Of a stretch of 64,000 nt of DNA, positions 1 through 7,757 are shown one piece after another. The translations under genes and the position numbers were made by a program. Where the stretch lies: the NCBI RefSeq assembly GCF_000744785.1, contig NZ_JQMO01000002.1:2232001-2296000 (forward strand), written 5' to 3'. Positions within the stretch are counted from its first letter, which is position 1. Each line of letters opens with the position of its first letter. The notes below the pieces were generated by a model. It was not told the DNA's origin. It made no database searches and was given only the letters and a program-made list of their open reading frames with translations. This DNA comes from Kitasatospora azatica KCTC 9699. GTDB taxonomy: Bacteria; Actinomycetota; Actinomycetes; Streptomycetales; Streptomycetaceae.

Positions 1-501
1 GCCGACCACCCAGATCGTGCCGCCGATCACCTGCCAGAAGGTGAAGGTGCGCTGCGGCACCTCCAGCACGCCGGCCAGCGGGTTGAGCACCGTACGCACC
101 ACCGGGATGAACCGGGCCAGCACGATGGCCTTGCCGTAGCCGTACTTGGCCAGCAGTTCCTCGGCCCGGTCGACGCCCTGCTGCAGGCTCTTGCGCTTGC
201 TGCGGGCCAGCAGCGCCCGTCCGCCGCGCTTGCCGATCAGGTACCCGATCTGGGCGCCGACCAGTGCGCCGGCCAGCGCGGCCAATATCACCTGCCAGAG
301 CACCAGGTGCGGCCCGCTGTGGGTGCCGGAGACGCAGAGCAGTCCGGCGGTGAACAGCAGCGAGTCGCCGGGCAGGAAGAACCCGACCAGCAGGCCGGTC
401 TCGGCGAAGAGCACGGCGGCGATGCCGAGGGCCCCGAAGGCGGCCAGCAGGGACGACGCATCGAGCACGTTCACCGCGAGCTGGGAGGAGGCGGAGAGCA
501 C
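1..501 (-). CDS. DedA family membrane protein (3' part outside window)
   Basis: The minus strand is open from position 501 to the window edge (167 codons). It encodes a DedA/SNARE-associated integral membrane protein, a family linked to membrane lipid transport and envelope homeostasis. Hydrophobic segments are visible, together with the family hallmarks FFLPGDSLLF near the N-terminus and GYGKAIVLARFIPVVRT further in, with the conserved Arg/Pro pair. The GTG at 501 is preferred because GAGAGG lies about 10 bases upstream. An in-frame ATG at 519 would add six residues but has no obvious ribosome binding site. The C-terminal helices lie beyond position 1. The gene diverges from the BlaI-type repressor gene, so both may share the control region at 502-614. 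Confidence 0.85.
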   Translation of the reverse strand, partial: MLSASSQLAVNVLDASSLLAAFGALGIAAVLFAETGLLVGFFLPGDSLLFTAGLLCVSGTHSGPHLVLWQVILAALAGALVGAQIGYLIGKRGGRALLARSKRKSLQQGVDRAEELLAKYGYGKAIVLARFIPVVRTVLNPLAGVLEVPQRTFTFWQVIGGTIWVVG

Positions 502-555
502 GGTTGGCGGACCTCTCATACTGGTGGAGGCGGTCCTGCGGAACGCGCCCCGACC

Positions 556-592
556 GTCTACAGTGACGTAGACGGTCTACACGACTGTAGAC
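556..592. promoter_or_regulatory. Two tandem dyad operators for the BlaI-type repressor
   Basis: Two adjacent 18-bp dyads lie head to tail: GTCTACAGTGACGTAGAC at 556-573 and GTCTACACGACTGTAGAC at 575-592. The first has 6-bp perfect arms and the second 7-bp arms; their centres are 19 bp apart. The TACA/TGTA core is typical of BlaI/MecI/CopY-family operators. They end 22 bp before the start of the BlaI-type gene, so autoregulation is the simplest reading. The site could also act on the divergent DedA gene. Confidence 0.75.
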
Positions 593-614
593 GACGACTG
601 GAGGTCACGTCGAC

Positions 615-1028
615 ATGCCGGAACTGCCAGCCGCGCGCCGCCCGTCCGGGGAGCTCGAAGCCCAGGTGCTGGCCGCCCTCTGGGCCGCCGACCAGCCGCT
701 CACCCCACAGGACGTGCAGCTGGCCCTCGGCGGTGAGCTGGCCCGGACCACCATCGCCACCATCCTGGCCAGGCTGCACGACAAAGGCACCGTCGAGCGG
801 ACCCGCGCCGGACGCGCCTACGCCTACACCCCGACGGTCCAGGACCCGGCCGGTCTCGCGGCCCGTCGGATGCGCACCGAGCTCGACCGCGAGCAGGACC
901 GTTCCACCGTGCTGGCCCGCTTCGTCTCCGACCTGTCCGACGACGACGAGCGGCTGCTGCGCGAGCTGCTCGGCGACGGACCGGCCGGCGAGGGACCCAC
1001 CGATCCGGTGTCCGGCGGCCGCGCGTGA
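615..1028 (+). CDS. BlaI/MecI/CopY family transcriptional repressor
   Basis: A 137-residue winged-helix repressor of the BlaI/CopY family. The N-terminal part carries the family's pattern of an acidic first helix (GELEAQVLAALW), a recognition region (ARTTIATILARLHDKGTVER) and a wing (RAGRAYAYTP). The C-terminal half, with LDREQDRSTVLARFVSDLSDDDERLLREL, is the dimerisation segment. The ATG at 615 has GGAGGTC about 10 bases upstream. The stop overlaps the GTG start of the M56 peptidase gene by 3 bases, which is the usual BlaI-BlaR1-like pairing. In that pairing the membrane peptidase relieves repression. The target genes in this organism are unknown; the tandem dyads upstream suggest autoregulation. 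Confidence 0.9.
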   Translation: MPELPAARRPSGELEAQVLAALWAADQPLTPQDVQLALGGELARTTIATILARLHDKGTVERTRAGRAYAYTPTVQDPAGLAARRMRTELDREQDRSTVLARFVSDLSDDDERLLRELLGDGPAGEGPTDPVSGGRA

Positions 1029-2080
1029 TCCTCGCCGTCTGGGCCCCCTTCCTGGTCCCCTTCCTCGCCGCCCCGGCCGCCCGGCTGCTTGCCGACGCGC
1101 TGCCGCCCCGGGCCGCCGCCTGGGTGCTCGGCGCCACCGGCGTGCTGCTGGCCGGGGCCAGCGCCGCCTCGCTCGGGCTGCTGGTGGCCGGCGGACTGCT
1201 GCGGATCCCGGCCGTCGCCGCGCTCGGCCACCTCTCGGTGCCCTGGCTCGCCGACGCCTCGCCGACCACCGTGGTGCTGGCCACCTTGGCCGCGGTCGCC
1301 CTGGTGGTCACCGGCGCGCTGACCCTGCGCACCGCCCACCAGCAGTACAGCGACCTGCGCCGGGCCCGCGCCGCGCTCGGCCTGGACCCGACTCGGACGG
1401 TCGAACCCGAGTGGCGCCGCCCGCTGACGCTGCTGCGCCGGGCCGCCGCGGCCGTCGGCCTGCCGACCGCCGGTCCGGGCCGGCCCGCCCCGGGCCACCC
1501 GCTCGCCGTCCTCGACGACGACCGCGCGGACGCCTACGCGCTGCCGGGCCGCCCCGGCCGGATCGTGGTCACCGCCGGCATGCTGCGGGCGCTGCCGGCC
1601 CCCGAACGGGCCGCGCTGCTGGCCCACGAGCGGGCCCACCTGACCTCCCGTCACCACCTCTTCCTGGCCGCCGCCGAGTACACCGCCGTGCTCCACCCGG
1701 CGCTGCGCCAGCTGCGCACACCGCTCGGCTTCCACCTCGAGCGCTGGGCCGACGAGGACGCCGCCCGCTCGGTCGGCGACCGTGCGGTGACCGCCCGCGC
1801 GGTCGGCCGGGCCGCGCTGGCCGCCGCCAAGGCACCGCGCCGCGACCGGCCGCTCCTGGCCCCCGCCGCCGCGACCGGTCCGGTCCCCCGACGGGTGGCC
1901 GCGCTGCTCTCGCCGCACCGCGGCACCCCGCCCGACTCGGTCGGCCGACGCCGCCGCACGGTCGCCGCGCTGGCGCTCACCGCCTGCCTCGCGGTCAGCG
2001 CGGCCGCCACCGCCGACGCCACTCGGGACCTGCACCACGCCGTGGAGAGCGCCCAGTTGCAGGGCGACCAGGAGCACTGA
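1025..2080 (+). CDS. M56 family membrane zinc metallopeptidase (BlaR1-like partner)
   Basis: A 351-residue integral membrane peptidase. Hydrophobic helices at about residues 1-25, 33-65 and 80-105 are followed by a cytosolic domain. This has the zinc motif HERAH at residues 201-205 and a downstream ERWADEDAAR segment that can supply the third ligand. A last hydrophobic stretch lies near residues 315-335. It lacks the long penicillin-binding sensor domain of true BlaR1, as is usual for the short actinobacterial M56 proteins. The GTG start at 1025 overlaps the repressor stop, so the two are translationally coupled. The probable role is a signal-responsive protease acting on the BlaI-type repressor; the signal is unknown. 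Confidence 0.85.
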   Translation: MILAVWAPFLVPFLAAPAARLLADALPPRAAAWVLGATGVLLAGASAASLGLLVAGGLLRIPAVAALGHLSVPWLADASPTTVVLATLAAVALVVTGALTLRTAHQQYSDLRRARAALGLDPTRTVEPEWRRPLTLLRRAAAAVGLPTAGPGRPAPGHPLAVLDDDRADAYALPGRPGRIVVTAGMLRALPAPERAALLAHERAHLTSRHHLFLAAAEYTAVLHPALRQLRTPLGFHLERWADEDAARSVGDRAVTARAVGRAALAAAKAPRRDRPLLAPAAATGPVPRRVAALLSPHRGTPPDSVGRRRRTVAALALTACLAVSAAATADATRDLHHAVESAQLQGDQEH

Positions 2081-2417
2081 CGCCGACCGCACGGAGTGCA
2101 CGGCGGTTCGCACCGGCTCGCCGACCCCGACACGCGCCCCCGCTGCCGACGACCGCCACCACACCGCACTGACCTGCAACGTTCCCCGGCTCACCGGCGC
2201 GGAGCCGGTCCGCAGCGCGCCCGGCGCCCGGCCCGGCGCTCCGCCGACGGTCACGCCCCGTCCTAGAAGGTGCGCCCGAGACGGCGTCAACCTCCCCCGC
2301 TCGTGCAAGGATCGCTCGACCGATCGACCACCCGCACCCGTACGCTGTGGGCGACAGGACCGCCAGGGCCTGCCCCGGCCGGGAGCGGAGCCTTCAGACG
2401 CGGCGAGGGGAGCCACC
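2081..2417. other. Intergenic region with a short hairpin
   Basis: This is a 337-base gap between two co-directed genes. It contains a hairpin with arms CCGGCTC (2186-2192) and GAGCCGG (2202-2208), which may end the blaI-M56 transcript. GAGGGGAG just before 2418 is the ribosome binding site of the GAF regulator. I see no convincing gene and no clear promoter hexamers. Confidence 0.45.
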
Positions 2418-3809
2418 ATGCGAGAGACCGCGCACCTGGGCCGGACCGACAGCGCCCTCGGCCGTCCGCCCGCGGAGTCGACCCACGAGCAGGTGGTCAC
2501 CGGCGAGATCCCACGCCAGGCTCCCCGGCCGGAGATCGGCGACTCCTGGGAGCGGCTGCGCCGCCTCGGCCTGGACCCCGAACGCGGCCGCGACCCCGAG
2601 CACCTGAGCACCGCCGAGATCGAGCACCGGCGCCGCGCCAGCGGCCTCGACGCGGTGATGCCCACGCTGCGCGGCACCCTGCTCGACCCGGTCACCGACC
2701 TGCCGTTGATCCTCGCCGTCGCCGACTCCTCGGGCACCCTGCTCTGGCACGAGGGCCCCCGCCAACTGCGCCGCAGCGCCGACCTGATCGGCTTCATGAC
2801 CGGCGGCCGCTGGGGCGAGGAGTCGGTCGGCACCAACGGCATCGGCACCGTGGCCCGCACCGGGCGGCCGCTGCGGGTCCACTCCACCGAGCACTACGTC
2901 CGCAACCAGCACGCCTGGACCTGCGTCGGCGCCCCCGTCCGTGACCCGCGCACCGGGCGGGTGGCGGGCGTGGTGGACCTCAGCGGCCCGGCCCGCGGCG
3001 TCCACCCGCAGCTGCTGGCACTGGCCGTCACCGCCGCCCGACTGGCCGAAACCGAGCTGCGCGCCGCCCAGTTGGAGTCGCTGCACCGGCTGCGCACGGT
3101 CGCCGAGCCGGTGCTGGCCCAGGCCTCCGGCCCCGCCCTGGTGGTGGACCGGGACGGCTGGACGGCCGCCACCGCCGGCCTGGCCCCGGTCAACCGGCTG
3201 CGGCTGCCCACCGACGGCTGGGGTTCGGCCCCGGTGCACTGGCTGCCCTCGCTGGGCGACTGCGCGGTCGAGCCGCTGGCGGACGGCTGGCTGGTACGGC
3301 CGTTGACCGGCTCGCCGCAGGCCGTCTCCGAGCAGTCGGCGGGCGCCCGGCTGGTGCTCGACCTGAGCAGCGGGGACCGTCCCGAGGTCTCGGTGCGCGG
3401 CGGGGCGGGCAGTTGGTCGCACCAGCTGAGCCCGCGGCACGCCGAGCTGTTGCTGCTGCTGGCCACCCATCAGGCCGGGCGGACAGCGGCCCAGCTGGCC
3501 GAGGGCCTGTTCGGCGACCCGACCAGAACGGTCACCGTCCGGGCCGAACTCTCCCGACTGCGGCGGTACCTGGGCGGGCTGCTGGAGCACCGGCCGTACC
3601 GCTTCGCGGAGTCGGTGCAGGTGGAGGTGGTCCGCCCGCAGGACCCGTACCAGCTGCTCGCGGCCTCCTCGGCCCCCGGCATCCGCCGCCTGCGCGCCCT
3701 GCTCGACAGTGGCACCGCCCTGCTCCCGGGCTGCCGCACCGTGGGCGCCCTGGCCGACACCCTGCCCACCCAGATCCCCAGCCCCAGACAGCCGGACGAG
3801 ACCGACTGA
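2418..3809 (+). CDS. GAF domain transcriptional regulator (AcoR-like sensor with C-terminal winged helix)
   Basis: A 463-residue regulator. Residues about 75-220 form a GAF-type sensor domain of the AcoR/NorR-like kind, with the typical run GGRWGEESVGTNGIGT and the HYVRNQHAWTCVGAPV region. The C-terminal part (about 335-400) reads as a winged helix: LSPRHAELLLLLATHQAG, then AQLAEGLFGD and VRAELSRLRRYLGGLL. It has no sigma-54 AAA+ domain, as expected for actinobacteria. Homologues with this layout often sit near aldehyde or alcohol dehydrogenase genes, but no such neighbour is present here, so the regulon is unknown. The ATG start has a strong GAGGGGAG site. The gene stands alone. Confidence 0.8.
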   Translation: MRETAHLGRTDSALGRPPAESTHEQVVTGEIPRQAPRPEIGDSWERLRRLGLDPERGRDPEHLSTAEIEHRRRASGLDAVMPTLRGTLLDPVTDLPLILAVADSSGTLLWHEGPRQLRRSADLIGFMTGGRWGEESVGTNGIGTVARTGRPLRVHSTEHYVRNQHAWTCVGAPVRDPRTGRVAGVVDLSGPARGVHPQLLALAVTAARLAETELRAAQLESLHRLRTVAEPVLAQASGPALVVDRDGWTAATAGLAPVNRLRLPTDGWGSAPVHWLPSLGDCAVEPLADGWLVRPLTGSPQAVSEQSAGARLVLDLSSGDRPEVSVRGGAGSWSHQLSPRHAELLLLLATHQAGRTAAQLAEGLFGDPTRTVTVRAELSRLRRYLGGLLEHRPYRFAESVQVEVVRPQDPYQLLAASSAPGIRRLRALLDSGTALLPGCRTVGALADTLPTQIPSPRQPDETD

Positions 3810-3856
3810 CCGCTGGGCGGCGAGCCGAGGCGGGGCAGGGGCCCGCGGAACCTGCC

Positions 3857-4351
3857 CTAGTCCTCCCCGAAGAGCAGCGCCGAGAGCTGGTCGTCGGTCG
3901 GCCCGCAGTCCGGTTCGGCGCCCTCCGGCACCTCCAGATAGGTGCGGTCCAGCCAATCCCGCACCCGCGGTGCGGATGCCTCCAACAGGGCGCTGCCATA
4001 AGGGGATTCCAGGGCCAGGTGCAGGGTCGCACCGTGGCACGGGCAGTGTGCGGGCCAGAGTCGGACGTCTCCCTGCCCGGTCAGGCCACGCAGGCCGTCG
4101 CGGAGCAGTTCCCGGGAGAAGACCCAGTCCACCTCGTCCGGACGGCCGAGGTGGAAGGTGACCAGTACCTCGTAGGGGCGTTCCGGTTCGTACCGGAAGC
4201 GGGTGGGCACGGTGCCGACCTTGTCCCGGCCCAGCGCGATGCGCAGGGTCAGGACCTCCTCCACCGGCAGGGCCGGACGGAAGGGCACCGGCCGGACCTG
4301 CCCGGCCTGGAACGGGGCTCCGCTGCTGGCGGACAGTGGATCGCGCGGCAT
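3857..4351 (-). CDS. SsgA-like sporulation and cell division regulator
   Basis: A 164-residue member of the SsgA-like protein family, found only in sporulating actinomycetes. In these organisms the proteins control septum placement and spore wall formation. Conserved blocks include LPVEEVLTLRIALG, the YEPERPYEVLVTFHL strand pair, EVDWVFSRELLRDGL and GDVRLWPA. The C-terminus is acidic. The ATG at 4351 is supported by CGGAG eight bases upstream, giving a protein slightly longer than the usual 130-145 residues. An in-frame ORF continues upstream to 4636 but without family similarity. The gene is convergent with the GAF regulator. Which SALP subgroup it belongs to cannot be decided by eye. Confidence 0.85.
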   Translation of the reverse strand: MPRDPLSASSGAPFQAGQVRPVPFRPALPVEEVLTLRIALGRDKVGTVPTRFRYEPERPYEVLVTFHLGRPDEVDWVFSRELLRDGLRGLTGQGDVRLWPAHCPCHGATLHLALESPYGSALLEASAPRVRDWLDRTYLEVPEGAEPDCGPTDDQLSALLFGED

Positions 4352-4652
4352 GGCTGATTCTCCGAGGCGAGACGGGACGGCCCAGCGTGCTCGACCGTCG
4401 TGCCCTGCCGCAAAGGTTGCAGGGGGTTGCAATGCCTGCTCGACAGGCTGCTCGACGCCGCTGGGTAGCCACTCGGCCCGGCTCCGGCCCGCCCTCGGGC
4501 CGCCTGGTCCGCTCCCGCGTTCGGGACGATCCATCCGACGGTACGTCAGTTTTCGTCGCCAGGTGGCCGGTCCGGCCGATTGATGCTGGCCGGTTCCGGC
4601 CTCGCGCGGCAAGCCGGCGCCGACCACGCCGGTCACGCAGCGCCGTCACGCT

Positions 4653-4836
4653 GGTACTCTCGTCACCCTGTCGATACGGGTGGGCCACGGGGGAAGCGGG
4701 CTCACCGGAACCGACGGCCCACCAGGGCCGGGCGGTTCACCCGGCAACGACGGTTCGTCAGGCCTCCGGCGCCACGAGGCCTAAGCAGGGTAGCGGCAGT
4801 CGGCCGGGGAGGCCGACTGGGGAGGAGAGGAGTCCG
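4653..4836 (+). promoter_or_regulatory. Highly structured 5' leader, candidate riboswitch or RNA regulator
   Basis: A possible -10 box TACTCT (4655-4660) is followed by about 170 bases that fold into a chain of perfect hairpins. Their arms are GGTGGGCC 4679-4686 with GGCCCACC 4716-4723; GCCGGG 4727-4732 with CCCGGC 4740-4745; AGGCCTC 4760-4766 with GAGGCCT 4776-4782; and AGTCGGCC 4798-4805 with GGCCGACT 4811-4818. The ribosome binding site GGAGGAGAGGAG follows at once. The leader has faint local resemblance to the ydaO (c-di-AMP) class (GGGGGAA, then CCCGG..CGTCAG..CACGAGG..TAAGC), but the hallmark GGTGAA segment is missing. The family is therefore unassigned. Confidence 0.45.
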
Positions 4837-6270
4837 GTGACGCACCGGGAGAGCACCCCTGCGGCCGCGCGGCGGACCGCCGACCGGCCGGAGCTGCCGC
4901 CGCTGCCGCACGGTCGGCACAGCCGACCGAAGCCGGTCGGCGGCCAACTCAGGCTGCCCGCGATCAAGGTCTCCGGCGCGGCGATGGCGATGTCCACCGT
5001 GGTGGGCATCAGCATCGCCACCACCTGGCTGATCAGCGCCCAGCAGCGGGTCGGCTACGGCGTGCGGATGTCCACCGTGGGCGCCACCCCCACCGGCCCG
5101 ACCGCGCCCGGTCAGCCGGCGCCGTCCGGCGCCCCGGTGGGGCCGCTGGCGGGCGGGGCCGCGGGCTCCGGCGCCCCGGTGGGCTCGGCGACCAGCCCGG
5201 CGCCGATGCCGCGACCGGTCGGCGGGGGCACGAGGACCAGCGGGGGCACCGGGACCACGACCGGGTCGGCCGCACCGGTCGGCCAGCCGGTCGGCCCAGC
5301 GCACGCCGGGCCCTCCGCGCCCACCACCGACGGCGCGCACCCCCCGACTGCTCCCGCCAGCCCCCCGGCAGCCGGCGGCCTCGCGGACGGGCCGCTGCCC
5401 TCCGGGACGGCGCCCGGCCTGCTCTCGCAACCGGCCCCCAGCAGCACCGGATCGGCCGGCACACCGGCCGGCTCGAGCCCGTCGACCACGCCGACCCCGC
5501 GGCCGACCATCTCCGCGGGGACGGTGCCCACCATCGCGCCCAGCGTGCTGCCGACCGCCACGGCCACCGGCAAGCCCGGCTCGACGCCCGCGGCCACGCC
5601 CAGCGGCGACACGAGCGGGAAGCCCACGCCGTCCGTTCCGATCCCGCCGGCCCGCACGCCCGTCCCCTCGCCCGCGCCGATCACACCGGTGGTCCCGGCG
5701 CCGCGCCCCTCCCCCGAGGCCACGGACAGCACCGACGTCACCGGCCTGGCCGACCTGGCCGAGTTCGCCGACCTCGCCGGCCTCCGGGACCTGCCCGGCA
5801 ACACCGGCGCGGACGCGGACGCCGACGCGGGCGCCGAGGCCCTGATCCTCACCGGCCAGGGCAGCACCACCGACCCCGCCGGCCTCGGCCGCCGCCACAC
5901 CGTCACCCTGACCGTCACCGAGCCGCTCGCCGCCGCGGAGGTCGAACTGCGCCTGGACCGCGCCGACGCCACCGCCGGCGCGATGACCTGGAGCACCCTC
6001 CCCGGCGCCCGGGTGACGCTCCTTCAGGACGGCTCCACCCTGGTCTACCGCTTCGCCCCACCCCCCGGCGAGGACGTCCAGCCCGGCACCTACACCTTCA
6101 CCGTGCAGGACTCCCGCGCGGCCGCCCCCGGCATCCGCGACGCGGGCAGCGGCTGGACCGCCTCCGGTTTCGCCCTGCACCACCCCCAGGCGGTCGCCGC
6201 CCACGGCGGCTTCGCGCTGGAGAACACCGCCAAACCACAGCCCGTCAGCCCTTTTGCCCCCAAGCGCTAA
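4837..6270 (+). CDS. Pro/Thr/Ala-rich single-pass membrane protein of unknown function
   Basis: A 477-residue protein. A basic N-terminus (residues 1-40) precedes one hydrophobic segment at about 45-66 (AMAMSTVVGISIATTWLI). There follows a roughly 250-residue low-complexity stretch rich in Pro, Thr, Gly, Ser and Ala, an acidic linker with repeated DAD units, and a folded-looking C-terminal domain of about 130 residues. That domain is strand-rich (RRHTVTLTVTEPLAAAEVEL, TLVYRFAPPPGEDVQPGTYT), as in an extracellular beta-sandwich. The GTG at 4837 is chosen for the GGAGGAGAGGAG site; the open frame extends upstream but without coding character. The Pro/Thr spacer suggests the C-terminal domain is held out across the cell wall. 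I recognise no named family. Confidence 0.75.
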   Translation: MTHRESTPAAARRTADRPELPPLPHGRHSRPKPVGGQLRLPAIKVSGAAMAMSTVVGISIATTWLISAQQRVGYGVRMSTVGATPTGPTAPGQPAPSGAPVGPLAGGAAGSGAPVGSATSPAPMPRPVGGGTRTSGGTGTTTGSAAPVGQPVGPAHAGPSAPTTDGAHPPTAPASPPAAGGLADGPLPSGTAPGLLSQPAPSSTGSAGTPAGSSPSTTPTPRPTISAGTVPTIAPSVLPTATATGKPGSTPAATPSGDTSGKPTPSVPIPPARTPVPSPAPITPVVPAPRPSPEATDSTDVTGLADLAEFADLAGLRDLPGNTGADADADAGAEALILTGQGSTTDPAGLGRRHTVTLTVTEPLAAAEVELRLDRADATAGAMTWSTLPGARVTLLQDGSTLVYRFAPPPGEDVQPGTYTFTVQDSRAAAPGIRDAGSGWTASGFALHHPQAVAAHGGFALENTAKPQPVSPFAPKR

Positions 6271-6407
6271 CCCCACTACTACGCCCCCTTGGCTAGGCTG
6301 AGCGCATACCGGCGCGTCACGGCGCTCGCTCGGGTGTCCGCGCGCCGGTGGTTCGGACCCGTACGCCGCCGCAGCGTCTTGGTAGCCGCTCAGCCGAGGA
6401 GGATCAC

Positions 6408-7654
6408 GTGACCACCGCCCTGACTCAGGGGGCGAATGCCCCGCTGTCTGCCGTCCGGGTGAGCGTGGAGGTGACTGCCCCTCAGCGACTGGACGTCTCG
6501 GGCCTGCTGCTCACCGCGGCCGGCAAGGTCCGCTCCGACGCGGACCTGGTCTTCTTCAACGCCCCGCGCGGCCCCGGCGTCACCCACCGCCCGGCCAGCG
6601 GTTCGGCGCCGGACGCGATCACCGTGGACACCTGGGCGGTTCCGGCCGATGTGGCCAAGATCGTGGTCGCCGCCAGCCTGGACGACCCGGCCGCCACCTT
6701 CGCGGGCACCGAACCGACCGCGACCATCCGCGACGCCGACACCGGCCGGGTGCTGACCACCTTCACCCCGCCCCGACTGACCCGTGAGACCGCCCTGGTG
6801 GTGGTCGAGATCTACCGGCGCGGCGCCGAGTGGAAGGTCCGCGCCGTCGGGCAGGGCTACGCCAACGGGCTGGCCGGGATCGCCACCGACTTCGGCGTCT
6901 CGGTGGACGAGCCGGGACCGGCCGAGATCCCACCGATGCCCGACTACGCCCCGCCGGCGCCGGCCGGCTCACCCACCGCGCAGGCCCCGCAGGCCCCGCT
7001 CGCGCCGCCGGCCGCCCCGCCGCGCCCGGCCACCCCGCCGAACGTCCCCCGCACATCCCCACCGCCCCTGCCGCGCCCCGGATCAACCTGGACAAGGGCC
7101 GGGTCAACCTGGTCAAGGGCGGCTCGGTCTCGCTGGTCAAGAACGGGCGCCCGCTGCTCAGTTCGGTCCGGCTGGGGCTCGGCTGGGAGCCGGCCGGCCA
7201 CGGCCGCAACATCGACCTGGACGCCTCCTGCATCGTCTTCGACTCCAAGCGCGAGCGGCTGGAGACCGTCTGGTTCATGAAGCTGAACGTCTTCAACGGC
7301 GCCATCCAGCACACCGGCGACAACCTCACCGGCGCCGGCTCCGGCGACGACGAGGCGATCGACGTCCACCTCGAGAGCCTGCCCGCCGAGGTCTGCGGTC
7401 TGGTCTTCGTGATCAACTCCTTCTCCGGCCAGCGCTTCACCGACGTGCGCAACGCGTACTGCCGGCTGCTCGACGCCAGCTCCGGCGACGAGCTGGTCCG
7501 CTTCGACCTCACCAACGCCGAACCGCACACCGGGGTGGTGATGTGCAAGCTGGTCCGCCAGTACTCCGGTGAGTGGGTGATGACCGCGATCGGCGAGTAC
7601 GTCGACGCCAAGACCGCCCGCGGCATGGTCAAGCCCTCGGCCGCACTGCTCTGA
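6408..7654 (+). pseudogene. Double TerD-domain protein, interrupted by an apparent -1 frameshift
   Basis: The GTG at 6408 (with GAGGAGG upstream) opens a TerD-like stress protein. The first TerD domain reads as far as about 6930 (VRSDADLVFFNAPRGPGVTH, ALVVVEIYRRGAEWKVRAVG). A Pro/Ala linker follows. The second TerD domain continues only in another frame, from about 7080 to the stop at 7654 (LGLGWEPAG, DLDASCIVFD, VFVINSFSG, RLLDASSGDELVRFDL). The frames join if one C is added to the CCCCC run at 7046-7050, which would give a 415-residue protein typical of streptomycetes. TerD proteins bind calcium and belong to tellurite/stress-response systems. The break may be a sequencing error, a real mutation or slippage; without it both domains are intact. 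Confidence 0.8.
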
Positions 7655-7757
7655 CCAGCGCGGCTACCGACAGATTCCCGCTCGACCGGTAACCCCGGGT
7701 AGACTCGGCCGCTTGCACCAAGCCGGTGCCCAGTCGGTAATCCGAGGTCAGTGACAC

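Noticed and set aside
824..2887. Minus-strand open frame of 687 codons opposite the blaI-M56 genes
   Set aside because: It is an antisense shadow of well-supported genes, with low-complexity Arg/Gly/Ala composition and no recognisable motif.
4653..4836. Confident assignment as a c-di-AMP, c-di-GMP or cobalamin riboswitch
   Set aside because: Only short stretches resemble these consensus sequences, and key conserved segments (GGTGAA of ydaO, the B12 box, the GEMM core) are missing.
4580..4840. 86-codon ORF in the leader of the Pro-rich protein
   Set aside because: It is Arg-rich and lies over the hairpin chain; the RNA structure explains the sequence better.
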